From NCBI GenBank assembly GCA_900550695.1, contig URTF01000015.1, forward strand, positions 1 to 34,336: a stretch of 34,336 nt of DNA. The letters run 5' to 3'. Below the pieces are notes generated by a model. That model saw nothing but the letters and a program-made list of their open reading frames with translations. It searched no databases and was not told where the DNA came from. Shown piece after piece: positions 1-7,605 of this stretch. Numbering within the stretch: position 1 is the first letter of the stretch; each line of letters begins with the position of its first letter. This DNA comes from an uncultured Ruminococcus sp. GTDB taxonomy: Bacteria > Bacillota > Clostridia > Oscillospirales > Ruminococcaceae. The translations under genes were made by a program, and so were the position numbers.

Positions 1-276
1 AGTGCCCCTCTCCCTCTTGTTGGTTTGCCCTTTGCTCAGAACTCCACGAAACTATTGGAGTATTATTTGTAGGATAAAAATATTTTGTAAAGTATTAGAG
101 TTTACAATGTACTACAATAATTTGTAAATAGTTTGATAAAAATTAGTTCACTTGCTGAAATACTGTGTGTAATTTATCACGGCATTTCAACGAGTGAAGT
201 ATTATTTTTGAAATTATTAATAAAATATTGCGTTCGCTTGTTTTCACGTTCGTATCCTATAGTTGTTCATATTGTG

Positions 277-321
277 TTGGAGCTTATATATGTTCACTTC
301 GTTCACATATATAAGCTCCAA
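277..321. repeat. Perfect 16-bp inverted repeat (hairpin)
   Basis: The arm ttggagcttatatatg at 277-292 is matched exactly by its reverse complement at 306-321, with a 13-nt loop. No clear T-run follows on either strand, so an intrinsic terminator is not obvious. It could be a mobile palindromic repeat or a transcript-end structure. Confidence 0.8.
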
Positions 322-349
322 GGATAGTTTGTTTTAAGGAAAAAAGAAT

Positions 350-425
350 GGCGCAATTCACATTTTATAGGTTTACAAAACTGATTTCTCACGTTCTGTT
401 TTACCTTTTTGGTGTGAATTGCGCC
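350..425. repeat. 13-bp inverted repeat with 50-bp spacer
   Basis: The arm ggcgcaattcaca (350-362) and its exact reverse complement tgtgaattgcgcc (413-425) bracket a 50-bp AT-rich centre. Arms of this length around a small non-coding core resemble a miniature transposable element or a large stem-loop. No coding content is visible inside. Confidence 0.7.
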
Positions 426-486
426 CTTGGATTTGTTAGTGATACGCTATTGCAACAAAGCGTTATTTGTTAGTTTAGAGAATTTC

Positions 487-550
487 GCTCTCTGCGGAGA
501 GCGACAAGGTGGCTCTGCCCCCTTGACCCCTGCCACCTTTGAAAAGGTGG
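487..550. repeat. Stacked short palindromes
   Basis: Two consecutive short hairpins can be drawn: cgctctc/gagagcg around 487-504, and ccaccttt/aaaggtgg around 533-550. GC-rich modules of this kind look like dispersed intergenic repeats of Ruminococcus-type genomes. That origin is an inference, because copy number cannot be seen from one window. Confidence 0.45.
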
Positions 551-619
551 ACGAAACTTTTGCTTGGCTTCGCATCACTCAAACAAAGTTGAGCTATGCA
601 AATAATTACGCATTACGAA

Positions 620-2542
620 TTACGAATTAGCAATCGATTTTCCCGTATAGAGCTGATAGTATCTGCCCTTTTCTTCGATAAGCTTATCGTGAGGACCTCT
701 TTCGATGATCCTTCCCTGTTCAAGAACCATGATGCAGTCGGAATTCTTTACGGTCGAAAGTCTGTGTGCGATAACGAATGTCGTTCTGCCGTACATAAGT
801 CCGTCCATACCTCTCTGAACGAGTGCTTCGGTTCTTGTATCGATAGAAGATGTTGCTTCATCGAGGATAAGTGCGGGCGGATCTGCTACTGCGGCACGGG
901 CAATTGCAAGGAGCTGACGCTGACCCTGCGAAAGGTTTGCGCCGTCGCCTGTGAGCATTGTATTATAGCCCTCGGGAAGTCGCTTTATAAAGCTGTGGGC
1001 ATTTGCAAGCTTTGCGGCTGCGATACATTCCTCATCGCTTGCGTCCAGTCTGCCGTAGCGGATATTATCCATGACCGTACCCGTGAAGAGGTGCGTATCC
1101 TGAAGAACGATGCCGAGCGAACGGCGGAGGTCGGCTTTCTTTATCTTATTGATATTGATGCCGTCATATCTGATCTTGCCGTCCTGAATATCGTAGAAAC
1201 GGTTGATAAGGTTTGTGATAGTTGTCTTTCCTGCGCCCGTACTTCCGACAAATGCGATCTTCTGACCGGGGTCTGCGGAAATTTTTATATCGTGGAGGAC
1301 GATCTTGTCATCGGTATAGCCGAAGTCAACGCCGTCAAAAACGATGCGTCCTTCAAGCTTTGTATAGGTAACGGTGCCGTCCTCGGAGTGAGGGTGCTTC
1401 CATGCCCAGAGTCCCGTTCTTTCTTCACATTCGGAAAGAGTTCCGTCTGCGTTTTCCTTTGCATTGACAAGCTCAACATAGCCGTTGTCGGTCTCAGGCT
1501 TTTCATCGATAAGGTCGAAGACACGCTTTGCGCCTGCCATAGCCATAATAACGGCATTCATCTGCTGGCTGATCTGAGTGATAGGCTGGCTGAAATTCCT
1601 GTTGAGCGTGAGGAACGAGATAAGCGTACCGAGGGTAAGTCCCGTCACGCCCGAGAGTGCGAGGACTGCGCCGAGGATAGCGCAGAGAACATAGCTGATA
1701 TGACCGAGGTTATTTGCGATAGGCATAAGAATGTTTGCGAACTTGTTTGCATTTTCGGCGCTTGCACGAAGCTCGTCATTGATGCGGTTGAATCCCTCTT
1801 TTGCCTTTTCTTCGTGGCAGAAGACTTTAACGACCTTCTGACCTTCGAGCATTTCTTCGATATAGCCGTTTACCTTGCCGAGGTCTTTCTGCTGCTTGAT
1901 GAAGAATGTCGAAGACTTTCCGCCGAGCTTTGCCGAAACGAGGAACATTACGCCGACCATTAAAACAGTCAGTATCGTGAGCGGAATATTCAGCACGATC
2001 ATACTTACAAAGCTCATTAATACGGTTATTACCGAGTTGATGAGCTGTGGGATACTCTGTCCGATGAGCTGACGGAGAGTATCGATATCGTTCGTGTAGA
2101 TAGACATTATATCGCCGTGAGCGTGGGTGTCGAAATATTTTATCGGGAGGGTTTCCATGTGCGAGAAAAGGTCGTTTCTGAGGTTTCGGAGCGAACCCTG
2201 CGAAACGTTTACCATTATTCTGTTATAAGCGTATGAGGTAATGATGCCGACTGCATAAATGCCGATAAGCTTCAGGATAGCTCCTGCGAGCGGTCCGAAG
2301 TCGGGTTCAAGTCCTGCAGCCTTGTCATTTACGAGCGGAGTGATATAATCATCGACAAGGCTCTTCATAAAGAGCATTCCGTAAAGTGTTGTTATCGCTG
2401 TGATGATGATGCAGATAACAACTATTATAAGGTGTACTGTATAGTTTTTGAAAAGATACGAAAAAACACGTCCGAGGGACTTTGTGTCCATATTCTTCAT
2501 ATTTTTCATATCCATTGGTGGTCTTCCGTGTGGTCCCGGCAT
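620..2542 (-). CDS. ABC exporter half-transporter, catalytic-site subunit
   Basis: This 640-residue protein is a fused membrane-plus-ATPase subunit of the type IV (multidrug/lipid exporter) class. An N-terminal six-helix membrane domain spans about residues 30-335. The nucleotide-binding domain follows, with Walker A GSTGAGKTT at 433-441, Q-loop Q481, signature LSQGQ at 537-541, Walker B ending D561-E562, and switch H593. Walker B Glu and switch His are canonical, while the signature has Gln for the first Gly. That is the pattern expected of the subunit supplying the consensus Walker B in heterodimeric exporters such as TM287/288 or BmrCD. A linker at about 350-395 is longer than usual. It starts 20 bp after the stop of the partner gene, behind AAAGGAGAG. 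The substrate is unknown; drug or lipid efflux is likely given the MarR gene. Confidence 0.93.
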   Translation of the reverse strand: MPGPHGRPPMDMKNMKNMDTKSLGRVFSYLFKNYTVHLIIVVICIIITAITTLYGMLFMKSLVDDYITPLVNDKAAGLEPDFGPLAGAILKLIGIYAVGIITSYAYNRIMVNVSQGSLRNLRNDLFSHMETLPIKYFDTHAHGDIMSIYTNDIDTLRQLIGQSIPQLINSVITVLMSFVSMIVLNIPLTILTVLMVGVMFLVSAKLGGKSSTFFIKQQKDLGKVNGYIEEMLEGQKVVKVFCHEEKAKEGFNRINDELRASAENANKFANILMPIANNLGHISYVLCAILGAVLALSGVTGLTLGTLISFLTLNRNFSQPITQISQQMNAVIMAMAGAKRVFDLIDEKPETDNGYVELVNAKENADGTLSECEERTGLWAWKHPHSEDGTVTYTKLEGRIVFDGVDFGYTDDKIVLHDIKISADPGQKIAFVGSTGAGKTTITNLINRFYDIQDGKIRYDGININKIKKADLRRSLGIVLQDTHLFTGTVMDNIRYGRLDASDEECIAAAKLANAHSFIKRLPEGYNTMLTGDGANLSQGQRQLLAIARAAVADPPALILDEATSSIDTRTEALVQRGMDGLMYGRTTFVIAHRLSTVKNSDCIMVLEQGRIIERGPHDKLIEEKGRYYQLYTGKSIANS

Positions 2543-2562
2543 AAATTGATCTCTCCTTTCCG

Positions 2563-4311
2563 TCAGTCAGCCGCAGGTGCGTCAAAGTCGCCGCTGCCGC
2601 CTGTCTGTGCATCGTAGATCTCTTTGTAGATCTCGTTTGTTTCAAGAAGCTTTTCGTGAGGAGCGAAGCCGCTTACCCTGCCATCATCGAGGACAAGCAC
2701 TCTGTCAGCGTCCTTAACAGAGGAAATACGCTGGGAAATGATGATCTTTGTCGTTCCCGGTATTCTCTGTGCAAAGGCTTCACGGATTTTTGCATCGGTC
2801 GCAGTATCGACAGCACTTGTCGAGTCATCGAGGATAAGCACCTTCGGGTTTTTGAGGAGCGCTCTTGCGATACAAAGACGCTGCTTCTGACCGCCCGAAA
2901 CGTTGCTTCCTCCCTGCTCAATATAGGTATTGTATCCATCGGGGAAGCGCTCGATGAATTCATCTGCGCAGGCAAGTCGGCAGACCGCACGGCATTCTTC
3001 CTCGGTGGCATTTTCATTGCCCCAGCGGAGGTTGTCAAGGATAGTTCCCGAGAAAAGAACGTTCTTCTGGAGAACTACCGCAACGCTGTTTCGGAGAGCT
3101 TCAAGGTCGTAGGACTTAACGTCCTTGCCGCCGACATAAACGCTGCCGCCGGTTACATCGTAAAGGCGGCTGATGAGGTTTACAAGGCTCGATTTGCCGC
3201 AGCCCGTTCCGCCAATGATGCCGATAGTTTCGCCCGCATTGATGTGGAGATCGATATCTTCGAGGACGTTTTCGCCGCTGCTGTGAGCGTAAGCGAAATT
3301 AACGTGATTGAAGTCGATGCGTCCGTCAGCAATGTCCGTATCGGGAGCTTCGGGGTTAGTGATATCGGGTTCTTCCTTGATAACTTCAACGACACGCTTT
3401 GCGCTCGCTTCGCTCATCGTGAGCATAACGAAGATCATCGAAAGCATCATAAGCGACATAAGAACGCTCATAACGTAGGAGAAAAGCGATGTAAGCTCGC
3501 CCGTTGTAAGGCTGCCCGCAACGATGAACTTCGCACCGAGCCAGGAGATGAGAATGATGCAGAAGTAAACAACGAACATCATTATCGGGCTGTTGAGAGC
3601 GATAAGGCTTTCTGCCTTGACGAACATCTTATAAATGGAGTTGGAAGCGTTTTTGAACTTTGTCGTTTCGTGATCCTCACGGACGAAAGCCTTTACAACA
3701 CGGATAGCCGAAACGTTTTCCTGAACGCTTGCATTGAGGTCATCGTATTTTTTGAATACGACTTCAAATATCTTTGATACCTTTCCGATGATAAGGAAAA
3801 GAGCCGCTCCGAGGAAGATGAGCGCAACAAGGAATATAACGCTCAGTCTGCCGTTGATAGCGATGCACATTATAAGGCTGCATATAAGTGTGAAAGGCGC
3901 TCTTACTGCGATTCGTATAACCATCTGGTATGCGTTCTGAATGTTCGTAACGTCCGTTGTCATACGGGTGATAAGTCCTGCCGTGCTGAATTTATCGATG
4001 TTGGAGAACGAAAAACGCTGAATGTTGTCATACATAGCATGACGAAGGTTGCAGGCAAAGCCCGTTGATGCGGTCGCAGCATATTTTCCTGCGAGAACGC
4101 CGCTTTCAAGGCTCAGAAATGCAACGATTATCATAATGATGCCGTATTTTACAACAGCGGACATATTTCCTGCCGAAATGCCGTCATCGATTATCTTTGC
4201 GGTGATGAGCGGAATGACCACTTCAAAAAGAACTTCGAGAGCGGTAAAGATCGGTGTCAGTATCGTGTCTTTCTTATACTGTTTGATCTGTGCCATAAGT
4301 GTTTTTATCAC
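2563..4311 (-). CDS. ABC exporter half-transporter, degenerate-site subunit
   Basis: This 582-residue membrane-ATPase fusion is the partner of the downstream ABC gene. The membrane domain spans about 15-305 and the ATPase domain 330-570. Walker A is GGTGCGKSS (367-375) and the signature is a canonical VSGGQ (471-475). The Walker B catalytic Glu is replaced by Asp (D496) and the switch His by Gln (Q527). These substitutions mark the degenerate, non-hydrolysing site of asymmetric heterodimeric exporters, which fits the altered signature of the partner. The start is a GTG eight bases after AAAGGAGGT, overlapping the end of the MarR gene by 38 bp. An ATG five codons inside lacks such a site. MarR, this gene and the next very probably form one operon. 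Confidence 0.93.
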   Translation of the reverse strand: MIKTLMAQIKQYKKDTILTPIFTALEVLFEVVIPLITAKIIDDGISAGNMSAVVKYGIIMIIVAFLSLESGVLAGKYAATASTGFACNLRHAMYDNIQRFSFSNIDKFSTAGLITRMTTDVTNIQNAYQMVIRIAVRAPFTLICSLIMCIAINGRLSVIFLVALIFLGAALFLIIGKVSKIFEVVFKKYDDLNASVQENVSAIRVVKAFVREDHETTKFKNASNSIYKMFVKAESLIALNSPIMMFVVYFCIILISWLGAKFIVAGSLTTGELTSLFSYVMSVLMSLMMLSMIFVMLTMSEASAKRVVEVIKEEPDITNPEAPDTDIADGRIDFNHVNFAYAHSSGENVLEDIDLHINAGETIGIIGGTGCGKSSLVNLISRLYDVTGGSVYVGGKDVKSYDLEALRNSVAVVLQKNVLFSGTILDNLRWGNENATEEECRAVCRLACADEFIERFPDGYNTYIEQGGSNVSGGQKQRLCIARALLKNPKVLILDDSTSAVDTATDAKIREAFAQRIPGTTKIIISQRISSVKDADRVLVLDDGRVSGFAPHEKLLETNEIYKEIYDAQTGGSGDFDAPAAD

Positions 4312-4756
4312 AGCACATACCTCCTTTTGGGCATTTTTTTATATTTGCGAGCATAATTTTAAGTCCTCGGCTGATAACAGGGATATCTTCGGCGGGAATG
4401 CCCTCGATCAAAGCTTGGTCAAGACTGTCCATATCTTCTTTGAGAAAAACAGTGAATTCGGCAGCTTTCGGCGTAAGCTCAAGCTGTTTCTTTCGGTCAT
4501 CGCCCTCAACGGAGATCATCTGAAGATAACCCTTCTGTTTCAGTCCTTTTAAAAGAAGCGAAACAGAGGCTCGGGACGTTCCGAGTATATCGCAGAGATC
4601 GGTCGAACAGAAATCACTGCCCTTGTTTTCGTGGATATACATTATGCAGAAGCACTGCATCGGTGTAAGCTCCAATTGTTCGCTTGTTGTGCGGCAATGG
4701 GCATCTACGACCGCAGATATCTGTCGGATATAGCCCAGAATTTTTTCCTCTTTCAA
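4274..4756 (-). CDS. MarR-family transcriptional regulator
   Basis: About 160 residues of winged-helix MarR architecture. The recognition-helix region reads STDLCDILGTSRASVSLLLK, followed by a wing with DDRKKQLELT, both typical of the family. MarR dimers usually repress a neighbouring efflux operon and release DNA on ligand binding, so control of the two overlapping downstream exporter genes and of itself is the simplest model. I chose the TTG start at 4756 because AAAGGAGCG sits six bases upstream. The ATG at 4798 has no ribosome binding site and would lie very close to the predicted promoter. The C-terminus is cysteine-rich (KKCPKGGMCCDKN), which is unusual and might sense metal or redox state; that is inference. 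Confidence 0.88.
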   Translation of the reverse strand: MKEEKILGYIRQISAVVDAHCRTTSEQLELTPMQCFCIMYIHENKGSDFCSTDLCDILGTSRASVSLLLKGLKQKGYLQMISVEGDDRKKQLELTPKAAEFTVFLKEDMDSLDQALIEGIPAEDIPVISRGLKIMLANIKKCPKGGMCCDKNTYGTDQTV

Positions 4757-4815
4757 ATTTAACGCTCCTTTCCTTATAAGATCTGCCTGCAAAAACATTT
4801 TTTGAGTGTAGTTAT

Positions 4816-4821
4816 ATTATA
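4816..4821 (-). promoter_or_regulatory. -10 element of the marR-exporter operon
   Basis: Read on the minus strand, TGaTATAAT gives a perfect -10 hexamer with an extended TGn. No good -35 is visible at 16-18 bp. Distance and orientation fit transcription of the MarR gene. Confidence 0.6.
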
Positions 4822-4845
4822 TCAGCACATAGATTGTTTTAAAAG

Positions 4846-4855
4846 CAAATATTTG
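4846..4855. promoter_or_regulatory. Candidate MarR operator palindrome
   Basis: CAAATATTTG is a perfect 10-bp palindrome lying where the -35 region of the leftward promoter should be. MarR proteins bind palindromes that occlude their own promoter, so this is a plausible operator. AT-rich sequence makes chance palindromes common. Confidence 0.3.
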
Positions 4856-4999
4856 TAATTTAAAATAGTTTGTTTTATTAACAATTAAAATGATAAACAA
4901 AAATGCGCCAAAAATAAAACGTTATAGTTGTTGATTCTGACGAACGCTATTGTTAGAAAATATATATATTTTTGTTTATAAATAGTCATAATTTCGTGA

Positions 5000-5005
5000 T
5001 ATAAT
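5000..5005 (+). promoter_or_regulatory. -10 element of the 5041-9841 operon
   Basis: TGaTATAAT gives an extended -10 with the perfect hexamer TATAAT, 35 bp before the first start codon. The -35 region is weak. It mirrors the extended -10 of the divergent marR promoter. Confidence 0.55.
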
Positions 5006-5040
5006 AATCTATAAGTATAACTGCGGAAAGGAGCGTTTTT

Positions 5041-6198
5041 ATGCCGTTAAAACAGATCGAACGAAATGATGACGACCGCCTCAACTGGCGTTATCAGGAC
5101 AAGACCTATAACGAAATGTTCAAGGCTTGGCGTAAGCAGAGGAAAGATTCTATCGGTTTTTACTATGTCAGCAACCCGAACGAGCTGACCTATCTTGACG
5201 GCTACGGCTTCGTCACGGATTATCCCGAAGCGGCGGAGAGAAGCGCCCTGCGAAGAGTAATGAACGTTATCGGCGTTACGATGATGATACTCGGCATGAT
5301 CGATATCTTCTATAAATTCGCAGTTCCCGAGCTGCTTTCGATGCTCGGCGCAGATATATATTACGACAGATATGCAAAGGCTTTTTACGGGAATGAGTGG
5401 CTCATTCTCGGCTTTGACACTTTTTTCAGCATAATAAAAAGAATTATCCCGCTTGCATATGTCTGCCGCATGATGCGTATGCCCGTTAAGGTAATGGTGC
5501 CGACAAAGATAACGAACAGAACGCTTTTCGGCTATTCGATCCCCATTATGCTCTTCACCGCAGGCTGCTGTATGGCGGCATCGGGACTTTACGGACGCAT
5601 TCTCCGCCTGATGCATATCGAAAAGAACAAACTGTTTGAAATGCCCGACAGCAAGGCTGTACTGGTGCTGTTTCTGATACTTCATATCATAATCATACCA
5701 ATAATAAGCGAGATACATACAAGGGGCGCACTGCTGCAGCTTTTAAGGCAGTTCGGCGACGGCTTTGCCATTGTCGTAACGGCGCTGCTCACCGCACTCA
5801 TAACCTATAATCTCAATACATTCTGTTATATGTTCGTTTCTGCGTTGGTTATCGGATATTTTACGGTAAGAACGGGTTCGGTCATTACAGCCGTGCTGAT
5901 GAGGATAACAACGGTCGCAGTTTCATACGGGATATTTGCGATGTCGGAATATCTTGACGAGGATATCAGGCTCATGGTTTCAATGGCGTCTACGTTTGTG
6001 ATACTGCTTGTCGGCACGATAGGCTTTGTAAAGCTGATGATAAAGGACAGCGGCAGCTTTGCGCTCAACTTCAAGAGCCGCTATCTGACATTCTCCGATA
6101 AGTGCGGCATCGTGGCATCGTCCATACCCGTTGTTGTAGGACTTACGGTAATAATCATTCATACTATTATAAATATATCATTTACGGTGAGCCTATGA
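5041..6198 (+). CDS. Degenerate CPBP-like multi-pass membrane protein
   Basis: A 385-residue integral membrane protein with a soluble charged N-terminus (about 1-68) and around eight hydrophobic segments. Residues 223-229 (SEIHTRG), the helix LITYNL near 253-258 and the segment FVSALVIGYFTVRTGS at 265-280 line up in order with the three conserved regions of CPBP (Abi/CAAX-type) membrane proteases. The key residues are altered: the first Glu of the EExxxR motif is Ser223, and the His positions of motifs 2 and 3 appear as Asn257 and Arg288. It is therefore probably not an active protease. AAAGGAGCG precedes the ATG. Its stop overlaps the next start (ATGATGA), implying translational coupling. 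The family assignment is moderate because it rests on motif order alone. Confidence 0.7.
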   Translation: MPLKQIERNDDDRLNWRYQDKTYNEMFKAWRKQRKDSIGFYYVSNPNELTYLDGYGFVTDYPEAAERSALRRVMNVIGVTMMILGMIDIFYKFAVPELLSMLGADIYYDRYAKAFYGNEWLILGFDTFFSIIKRIIPLAYVCRMMRMPVKVMVPTKITNRTLFGYSIPIMLFTAGCCMAASGLYGRILRLMHIEKNKLFEMPDSKAVLVLFLILHIIIIPIISEIHTRGALLQLLRQFGDGFAIVVTALLTALITYNLNTFCYMFVSALVIGYFTVRTGSVITAVLMRITTVAVSYGIFAMSEYLDEDIRLMVSMASTFVILLVGTIGFVKLMIKDSGSFALNFKSRYLTFSDKCGIVASSIPVVVGLTVIIIHTIINISFTVSL

Positions 6199-7604
6199 TG
6201 AATAACGATGAGTTTTATATGCAAAAGGCACTGGAGCTTGCCGAAGCCGCCGCCTCGGACGGAGAAGCACCGATAGGTGCGGTCATAGTTCGGAAGAGTG
6301 ACGGCGAAATTGTCGGAACGGGCAGGAATACCCGTGAAAAAGGCAGAACTGCGCTCGGTCACGCCGAAATATCGGCAATTGCAAGCGCTTGTGAAAAGCT
6401 CGGCGGCTGGAGGCTCTCGGGGTGCGAAATGTTCGTGACGCTCGAACCCTGCCCGATGTGTGCAGGTGCGATAGCGAACGCTCGGCTCGACAGAGTTGTT
6501 TTCGGCGCATCGGATATGAAAAACGGCTTCGCAGGTTCAAGGGCGAACCTCTTTGAGCTTTGCGGAAGCTATACTATTATAAAAGGCGGAGTTTTGAGGA
6601 ACGAATGTGAAACGGAACTCAAAAGCTTCTTCGGCTCTTTAAGGAAAAGGAAAAACGGTATGAACGGCATCAAGCTTATAAAAATAGGCTCGGCGGAGCA
6701 GGTCAGAAACCTCGCCGCTATCGCAGACGAGATATGGCACGAATGGTTTCCGCAGATACTTTCGGCGGAGCAGATAGACTATATGGTCGAAAAGTTCCAG
6801 TCGGAAAAAGCCATGACCGAGCAGATGAAAAATGACGGCTACGAATACTATTATATACACCGAAACGGTGAGCATATCGGCTATACTGCCATAAAAAATG
6901 ACGGGAAAAGGCTCTTTTTATCCAAATTGTATATAAAAAAGGAGTTCCGTGGGAACGGCTATGCTTCGGCGACTTTCAGGCTCATAAAGGAGATCGCCTC
7001 CGAGCGTTCGCTCCGTTCGGTATGGCTCACGGTCAACAAATACAACGCAAATTCTATTGCGGTATATGAAAAGCTTGGCTTTAAGCGCATCGGCGAGGGC
7101 GTGACCGACATCGGGAACGGCTATGTTATGGACGATTTCTTCTATCAATACGATATGAATTCCGTCCGCAGGATCGGGGAAGAAGACAGGGAGTTCTTCC
7201 TCGGTGCGGCGGATACCTTTTACCACACTGACGCAGTGGAAAAGCCTCTCCCGATGAAAAAGCTTGAAGCTATCTTCGCCGAAATGATGCGCTCGGACGT
7301 TTATATCGAGGGATTTATCCTTATCCATAACGGCGAAAGGGCAGGCTATGCCGCTGTTGCAAAAGCCTTTCAGACCGAGAGTGCCGCTCTGACCGTCTGG
7401 ATAGAGGACTTGTATATTCTGCCCGAATTCAGAGGAAAAGGCTTGGGAAATACGTTCTTCGAGCGGCTTTTTGAACGCTTCGACAGCGTGGCGGGAAGAT
7501 ACCGGCTTGAAGTCGAACCCGAAAATGAAACAGCTTACAATCTGTATAAAAAAATGGGATTCCGTGAGCTTGGCTATACACAAATGATAAAGGAGATGAA
7601 CTGA
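6195..7604 (+). CDS. tadA: tRNA adenosine deaminase fused to two GNAT acetyltransferase domains
   Basis: A 469-residue fusion. Residues 1-152 are a complete TadA-type deaminase, the enzyme that converts A34 to inosine in the tRNA-Arg(ACG) anticodon. The zinc/catalytic set is visible as H56-A57-E58 and P85-C86-P87-M88-C89. Two GNAT domains follow in the same frame: about 157-320, with acetyl-CoA loop FRGNGYA (251-257), and about 323-469, with FRGKGLG (412-418). Typical TadA proteins are only about 150-170 residues. The start ATG overlaps the upstream stop. An open frame extends further 5' but would lie inside the upstream gene. An internal ATG at residue 156 after a purine-rich stretch could give a separate GNAT product. 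The acetylation substrate is unknown. Confidence 0.88.
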   Translation: MMNNDEFYMQKALELAEAAASDGEAPIGAVIVRKSDGEIVGTGRNTREKGRTALGHAEISAIASACEKLGGWRLSGCEMFVTLEPCPMCAGAIANARLDRVVFGASDMKNGFAGSRANLFELCGSYTIIKGGVLRNECETELKSFFGSLRKRKNGMNGIKLIKIGSAEQVRNLAAIADEIWHEWFPQILSAEQIDYMVEKFQSEKAMTEQMKNDGYEYYYIHRNGEHIGYTAIKNDGKRLFLSKLYIKKEFRGNGYASATFRLIKEIASERSLRSVWLTVNKYNANSIAVYEKLGFKRIGEGVTDIGNGYVMDDFFYQYDMNSVRRIGEEDREFFLGAADTFYHTDAVEKPLPMKKLEAIFAEMMRSDVYIEGFILIHNGERAGYAAVAKAFQTESAALTVWIEDLYILPEFRGKGLGNTFFERLFERFDSVAGRYRLEVEPENETAYNLYKKMGFRELGYTQMIKEMN

Positions 7605-7605
7605 A

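Larger units (their letters stand above)
1..619. other. Gene-free left end with repeats
   Basis: I see no convincing gene here. The short open frames lack ribosome binding sites and recognisable protein features. The stretch lies downstream of the minus-strand ABC exporter operon, is AT-rich on the left, and carries several inverted repeats (listed separately). I found no textbook terminator for the exporter operon, so one of these hairpins may serve that purpose. Confidence 0.7.

Noticed and set aside
133..630. Two short plus-strand frames in the left intergenic region
   Set aside because: They cross the inverted repeats, lack ribosome binding sites and show no protein-like features.
596..1963. 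Long plus-strand open frame (455 codons)
   Set aside because: It is antisense to the ABC exporter gene, which carries all ATPase motifs. The frame is Cys-rich, has no recognisable domain and is a codon-bias shadow.
5041..6198. Active CAAX-type protease
   Set aside because: The catalytic Glu and His positions of the CPBP motifs are substituted, so only fold-level similarity is claimed.
6660..7604. Separate GNAT gene starting at the internal ATG
   Set aside because: The deaminase frame is continuous with no stop, and the internal site has only a purine-rich stretch. Kept as an alternative in the fusion entry, not as a gene.
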